Part shown: positions 60,596 to 64,000 of the stretch, piece after piece
Position numbering within the stretch: position 1 is the first letter of the stretch
Layout: each line of letters begins with the position of its first letter
Assembly: GCA_002448715.1 (NCBI GenBank)
Contig: DJZU01000090.1
Span: 14,429 to 78,428, forward strand
Source: Candidatus Neomicrothrix sp. UBA6944
GTDB lineage: Bacteria > Actinomycetota > Acidimicrobiia > Acidimicrobiales > Poriferisodalaceae
Reading direction: 5' to 3'
Length of the DNA: 64,000 nt
The notes under the pieces: generated by a model
The model's input: only the letters and a program-made list of their open reading frames with translations
Databases searched by the model: none
What the model was told of the DNA's origin: nothing
Translations under genes and position numbers: made by a program

Positions 60596-60900
60596 TGCTC
60601 ACTTGGGGGGTGGTTGCGGTCTTGGCGGTCGGGGTCTACGGTCAGCGAGCTCTAGGGATGGCTTTGGTTGATCCCGAACGTTTAGGTCATCGGTCCAGGC
60701 AAGTGTTGGCGATGGTCCCGTTGTCGATTTTGTGCGCGGTGACAGCGTTACAAACATTCAGTACCCGGGGCGATTTGGTGGTTGACGCGCGCGTAGCGGG
60801 AATTATTGCAGCGGCGGTGCTGAGCTGGAAGCGGGTACCGATGTTCGCAGTGGTTGTGGGTGCGGCAGCAGTGACTTCGGCGGCACGGCTTCTATCTTGA
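60595..60900 (+). CDS. azlD: AzlD-family branched-chain amino acid exporter small subunit
   Basis: A 101-residue protein of three or four helices. V-P-L-S-I-L-C-A-V-T-A-L, and A-R-V-A-G-I-I-A-A-A-V-L-S-W-K-R-V-P, fit AzlD/YgaH. Starts on the last base of azlC. Confidence 0.85.
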   Translation: MLTWGVVAVLAVGVYGQRALGMALVDPERLGHRSRQVLAMVPLSILCAVTALQTFSTRGDLVVDARVAGIIAAAVLSWKRVPMFAVVVGAAAVTSAARLLS

Positions 60901-60925
60901 CTACCGTTACTTCCCTTCAACCTCT

Positions 60926-61318
60926 ATGACTAGTCAGCCAAGACACCCGCAGCTATTGAAGATGACCGATCCCCCTGTCATGGTGGGACATCGGTGCACT
61001 AATTGCCTTCGAACTGCATTTCCGCCTGATCCCTATGGATGTGAACAATGCGGTGTGTCAGCGTTGGAACTTGAAGAATTTGAGCTTGAAGCCAGCGGTT
61101 CGGTTCGAGCAGTCGCGACGGTTCACCGTCACCATCATCCGGCACCAACTACTCCGTTTACGGTTGGGGTAGTTGAATTAGTCGGCGGCCCTGTATTGAA
61201 AGCCATTGTCGAGGGCGACGAAGTCGCCGTCGGTGATTCCGTTGTAGGGGTGCTAGTAGACGGTGAAGACAATGAGGGCAATCCGGTCGTCGATTTACAT
61301 TTTCGGATAGTGACATGA
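60926..61318 (+). CDS. DUF35 zinc-ribbon/OB-fold acyl-CoA-associated protein
   Basis: A 130-residue protein. The zinc ribbon is C-T-N-C-...-C-E-Q-C (near 24-44), and the remaining 80 residues form an OB-fold (V-R-A-V-A-T-V-H, P-F-T-V-G-V-V-E-L). DUF35 proteins partner thiolase-like enzymes, for example the aldol lyase Ltp2 of steroid degradation. It shares ATGA with the thiolase-like gene behind it, which strongly suggests a complex. Confidence 0.88.
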   Translation: MTSQPRHPQLLKMTDPPVMVGHRCTNCLRTAFPPDPYGCEQCGVSALELEEFELEASGSVRAVATVHRHHHPAPTTPFTVGVVELVGGPVLKAIVEGDEVAVGDSVVGVLVDGEDNEGNPVVDLHFRIVT

Positions 61319-62466
61319 GCAATCGAAGTTTGTTGTCAGACAGGACTGTGTTTGTGGTTGGTATAGGTATGCACCCCTATCAACGTCGAAGTGACACCAC
61401 CTATGTAGATCTGGGAATAACCGCGGTGCGGGCAGCGTTGGTCGACGCGGCTGTCACCTGGCCGGAAGTCGAGGCTGCGTATACCGGAACTGCTTTGTTG
61501 GGTATGGGCTCTAGTCGGATCATGTTGAGCCGGTTGGGTGCTACTGGAATCGCGATGACCCAAGTTGAGAACGCTTCGGCGTCGGGGTCGTCTGCGGTAG
61601 CTCAGGCTTGCCTCGAAGTTGCTTCGGGGAGATCCGACGTCGTCTTGGCGTTAGGTGTCGATAAACCCAGGGGAGGTCTCGGTGCAGCGCCTGGTCATGC
61701 AGGAATTCCAAATCTTGAGGGTGGGTCTATTGTGCCGTTCACTCACTTCGCGTTGTTGGCCTCTGAGTACATGGATTTACATGGAGTTAGCGATGAACAG
61801 GTTGCACGCGTCGCGTTAAAGAATCATAGGAACGGATCTCTCAACCCTTTTGCGCAACGCCAGAAGGTTCGGACCCTTGACGAAATTCTTTCCGAACCGA
61901 TTTCCGGTTCGTTGACAAGACTTCAATGCTGTCCGGTTGGTGAGGGGGCTGCCGCGGTCATCGTGGCATCTGAAGATGGGATCAATCGCTTGGACCTTGA
62001 TCGTTCTCGAGCTGTTCAGGTTCTTTCGTCGGTCACTAGAACCGAGGGCCTGTATGGGGAAGGCGTCGGTATTGACGCCGCCTTAACCGCGGAGACTGGG
62101 ATGGCGGCGTTCGAGGAAGCGAACGTGGATCCATCAGAAATCGATGTCCTTGAGGTTCATGACGCTTTTGCGATCGAAGAATTGTTGTACGCGGAAGCGT
62201 TAGGTCTGTGCCAGCCAGGCGAGGCGGCGTCGCGTGTCGAGTCAGGAGACTTCGACATTGGTGGTAGTTGTGCTTTCAGTCCTTCGGGAGGGCTTCTGGC
62301 TATGGGGCATCCGATTGGCCCTACCGGTGTAGGTCAGATCGCTGAAGTCGTCCGTCAGTTACGCGGAGAGGCTGGGGACCGGCAGCAACCCGAAGCTCGT
62401 GTAGGTATGGCCCACATGGTCGGGATAGGCGCAGTCTGTGTGGTGCACGTTCTCCGTTGCGGGTAA
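61315..62466 (+). CDS. Thiolase-fold protein lacking the catalytic Cys (Ltp2/SCP-x-like)
   Basis: A 383-residue thiolase-superfamily protein. The position of the nucleophile, normally N-x-C-x-S-G, reads E-N-A-S-A-S-G, with S88 in place of Cys. The His of G-H-P-I-G is kept (near 332), but the C-terminal C-G-G motif is not standard (G-I-G-A-V-C). With a DUF35 gene overlapping upstream, it resembles lipid-transfer-protein type aldolases rather than true thiolases. Likely acts on a branched or steroid-like acyl-CoA. Eight bases from convergent mmsA. Confidence 0.85.
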   Translation: MSNRSLLSDRTVFVVGIGMHPYQRRSDTTYVDLGITAVRAALVDAAVTWPEVEAAYTGTALLGMGSSRIMLSRLGATGIAMTQVENASASGSSAVAQACLEVASGRSDVVLALGVDKPRGGLGAAPGHAGIPNLEGGSIVPFTHFALLASEYMDLHGVSDEQVARVALKNHRNGSLNPFAQRQKVRTLDEILSEPISGSLTRLQCCPVGEGAAAVIVASEDGINRLDLDRSRAVQVLSSVTRTEGLYGEGVGIDAALTAETGMAAFEEANVDPSEIDVLEVHDAFAIEELLYAEALGLCQPGEAASRVESGDFDIGGSCAFSPSGGLLAMGHPIGPTGVGQIAEVVRQLRGEAGDRQQPEARVGMAHMVGIGAVCVVHVLRCG

Positions 62467-62473
62467 GTCTGTA

Positions 62474-63961
62474 TCACTGATTTTGCGGGAACCCTAGGTC
62501 AACCTGGCTAGAGGCCGGGTCGGGCCAACGGGCAGTGATCGCTTTAGCCCTGGTGTAAAAGCGCACTCCTTCAGGTCCGTACATGTGCGTATCTCCGAAT
62601 AGCGATGCTTTCCAGCCCCCGAATGAGTGGTAGGCGACTGGTACTGGGATCGGAACGTTGATTCCCACCATTCCGACTTGCACCTCATGTTGGAATTGGC
62701 GGGCGGCCCCTCCATCTCGCGTGAAAATCGCGGTTCCATTTCCGAAAGGATTCGAGTTAATCAAATCGATCGCCTCGCGGAAGGTGTCTACTCGGACAAC
62801 ACTCAATACCGGTCCAAATATTTCGTCTTGGTAGCACTCCATGTCAGAGGTGACTTCGTCTAGAAGCGTTGGTCCATAAAAGAATCCGTCGGAGGGAAGA
62901 TCAGCGGTGGCTCCATCTACTACGGCAACCGCTCCTGCTTGTTGGGCTCGTTCGACGTACCCGGCTACCCGGTCGCGGTGTTCTTGTGTAATCAATGGAC
63001 CCATTTCCGCTTCGGGTTCGGTTCCGGGTCCGATCTTGACTGCGGGAATTCTGTTGGCAATTGCTTGCACTAGTTCGTCTGCGACTGATCCGACCGCAAC
63101 TAGAGCGCTTACTGCCATGCATCGTTCACCTGCTGACCCGTATGCTGCGCTCACTGCGGCGTCAGCTGCCATATCAATATCGGCATCAGGCAAGACCAGC
63201 ATGTGGTTTTTTGCTCCGCCTAACGCCTGCACTCTTTTACCGGCGTTAGTAGCTCGTTCATAGACGTAACTCGCTATGGGGGTCGACCCGACAAAGCTGA
63301 TAGCGGCAACGTCCTCGTGGTCGATCAGGGCGTCTACTGCTTCTTTGTCACCATTGAGGACCGAAAACACTCCAGGTGGGAGACCAGCTTCAATCAACCA
63401 TTCGGCGATAAGCATTGCTGCTGATGGGTCTCGCTCTGATGGTTTGCATATAAAGGCATTCCCGCATGCGATTGCTGTAGCAAACATCCATGCAGGCACC
63501 ATGGCGGGAAAATTGAACGGTGTTATACCTGCGACAACTCCGAGTGGTTGTCGCAAGCTGTATACCTCGATGCCGTCGGACACTTGTTCATTGATTTCGC
63601 CTTTGAGGTGATGGGCTATCCCGCATGCAAATTCAACATTTTCAAGACCGCGCGCAACTTCGCCCGCTGCATCTGAAACTACTTTTCCGTGTTCGCTGCT
63701 GATTACTTTGGCTAGCTCATCTGTACGAGAGGAAAGTATTTCTCGGAAACGAAACATGATCTGAGTTCGTTGGGTAAGGGAACTCTCAGACCACCCGATC
63801 GCTGCTTTGGTCGCGGAGGCGACTGCTTGGTCAACTTCAGATATTGAAGCTAGATCGACGTGGGCTTGAACTTTTCCCGTTGCCGGGTCGTACACGTCGC
63901 TGACGCGGCCACTACTTCCAGCGGTGTGCTGGCCATCGATGAAATGTTGAATTCGTCGCAC
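62474..63961 (-). CDS. mmsA: Methylmalonate-semialdehyde dehydrogenase (CoA-acylating)
   Basis: A 495-residue aldehyde dehydrogenase. The active Cys is in G-S-A-G-E-R-C-M-A-V-S (near 284), G-A-K-N-H-M is the MmsA-specific segment, and I-T-P-F-N-F-P and E-I-F-G-P-V-L support the family. It oxidises methylmalonate semialdehyde to propionyl-CoA in valine breakdown; propionyl-CoA can then enter the accD/mce route. GTG 63961 is six bases after TAGAGT. The last 27 bases of the window beyond the promoter hold no gene that I can see. Confidence 0.93.
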   Translation of the reverse strand: MRRIQHFIDGQHTAGSSGRVSDVYDPATGKVQAHVDLASISEVDQAVASATKAAIGWSESSLTQRTQIMFRFREILSSRTDELAKVISSEHGKVVSDAAGEVARGLENVEFACGIAHHLKGEINEQVSDGIEVYSLRQPLGVVAGITPFNFPAMVPAWMFATAIACGNAFICKPSERDPSAAMLIAEWLIEAGLPPGVFSVLNGDKEAVDALIDHEDVAAISFVGSTPIASYVYERATNAGKRVQALGGAKNHMLVLPDADIDMAADAAVSAAYGSAGERCMAVSALVAVGSVADELVQAIANRIPAVKIGPGTEPEAEMGPLITQEHRDRVAGYVERAQQAGAVAVVDGATADLPSDGFFYGPTLLDEVTSDMECYQDEIFGPVLSVVRVDTFREAIDLINSNPFGNGTAIFTRDGGAARQFQHEVQVGMVGINVPIPVPVAYHSFGGWKASLFGDTHMYGPEGVRFYTRAKAITARWPDPASSQVDLGFPQNQ

Positions 63962-63967
63962 TTTCTC

Positions 63968-63973
63968 ACTCTA
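63968..63973 (-). promoter_or_regulatory. -10 element TAGAGT, leaderless mmsA
   Basis: TAGAGT on the minus strand lies six bases before GTG 63961. Confidence 0.45.
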
Positions 63974-64000
63974 ATGCTCAGTGGTGGTGGCCTTTGAAGT

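Overview
The window reads as an ordinary, gene-dense chromosomal segment of an actinobacterium of moderate G+C. The markers are a WhiB protein, a small acyl-CoA carboxylase epsilon subunit behind accD, two-ACT-domain aspartate kinase, menaquinone genes, heterodisulfide-free energy metabolism genes such as SURF1, and a crotonyl-CoA carboxylase/reductase with ethylmalonyl-CoA mutase. The family mix and the codon use resemble free-living aquatic Acidimicrobiia; that placement is inference from gene content only. I see no insertion sequence, prophage, integron or CRISPR array. No stretch over 300 bases lacks a gene.

Layout. 0-4.3 kb: Nudix hydrolase and fxsA leftward, selA-selB (selenocysteine insertion) rightward. 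4.3-6.7 kb: whiB, an NfeD-type membrane protein that has lost its protease residues, a stand-alone receiver protein. 6.7-11.7 kb: tRNA-Pro, an SDR/acyl-CoA ligase/MDR reductase operon, a phytanoyl-CoA-dioxygenase-like protein, an orphan transport adaptor. 11.8-16.2 kb: MazG-like protein, asd, lysC, cyclophilin, aat. 16.2-23.9 kb: ethylmalonyl-CoA mutase, CoA transferase, carotenoid oxygenase, accD-accE, VOC protein, 5'-3' exonuclease. 23.9-32.1 kb: acyl-CoA ligase and a MerR-led menaquinone operon (merR-menF-menD-menH-menC) with menE facing it. 32.1-42.1 kb: a nucleoside-salvage block (TauE-like permease, psuG, upp, mtnA, aldolase-dehydrogenase fusion, four-gene BmpA-type nucleoside ABC transporter). 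42.2-45.9 kb: SpoU methylase, methylmalonyl-CoA epimerase, ccr, thiolase. 46-51.2 kb: dnaX-ebfC-recR leftward, then SRP RNA, tRNA-Ser and tadA rightward, a second tRNA-Ser leftward, and xseA-xseB. 51.4-64 kb: S9 peptidase, CapA lipoprotein, SURF1, MalY-type lyase, TauE-like permease, aroC, PAC2 protein, an unknown protein, azlC-azlD, a DUF35/thiolase-like pair and mmsA.

How genes work together. Ccr, ethylmalonyl-CoA mutase, epimerase, carboxylase and thiolase supply most of the C4-C5 acyl-CoA part of an ethylmalonyl-CoA route, split over two loci. The 32-42 kb block could import nucleosides, release uracil from pseudouridine-5'-phosphate, recapture it as UMP, and cleave methylthioribulose or deoxyribulose phosphate by a fused aldolase-dehydrogenase (DHAP-shunt-like). 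The men genes make menaquinone under a MerR regulator with two HTH-like segments.

A recurring feature is the promoter style. At many transcription-unit starts a TANNNT hexamer lies 6-8 bases before a GTG or ATG and no Shine-Dalgarno is present, so leaderless mRNAs look common here. A second is the overlap of a tRNA gene with a protein start: the last A of the encoded CCA of tRNA-Ser is the first base of the tadA ATG. A third is a foldable segment between thiolase and recR that matches no RNA family I know.
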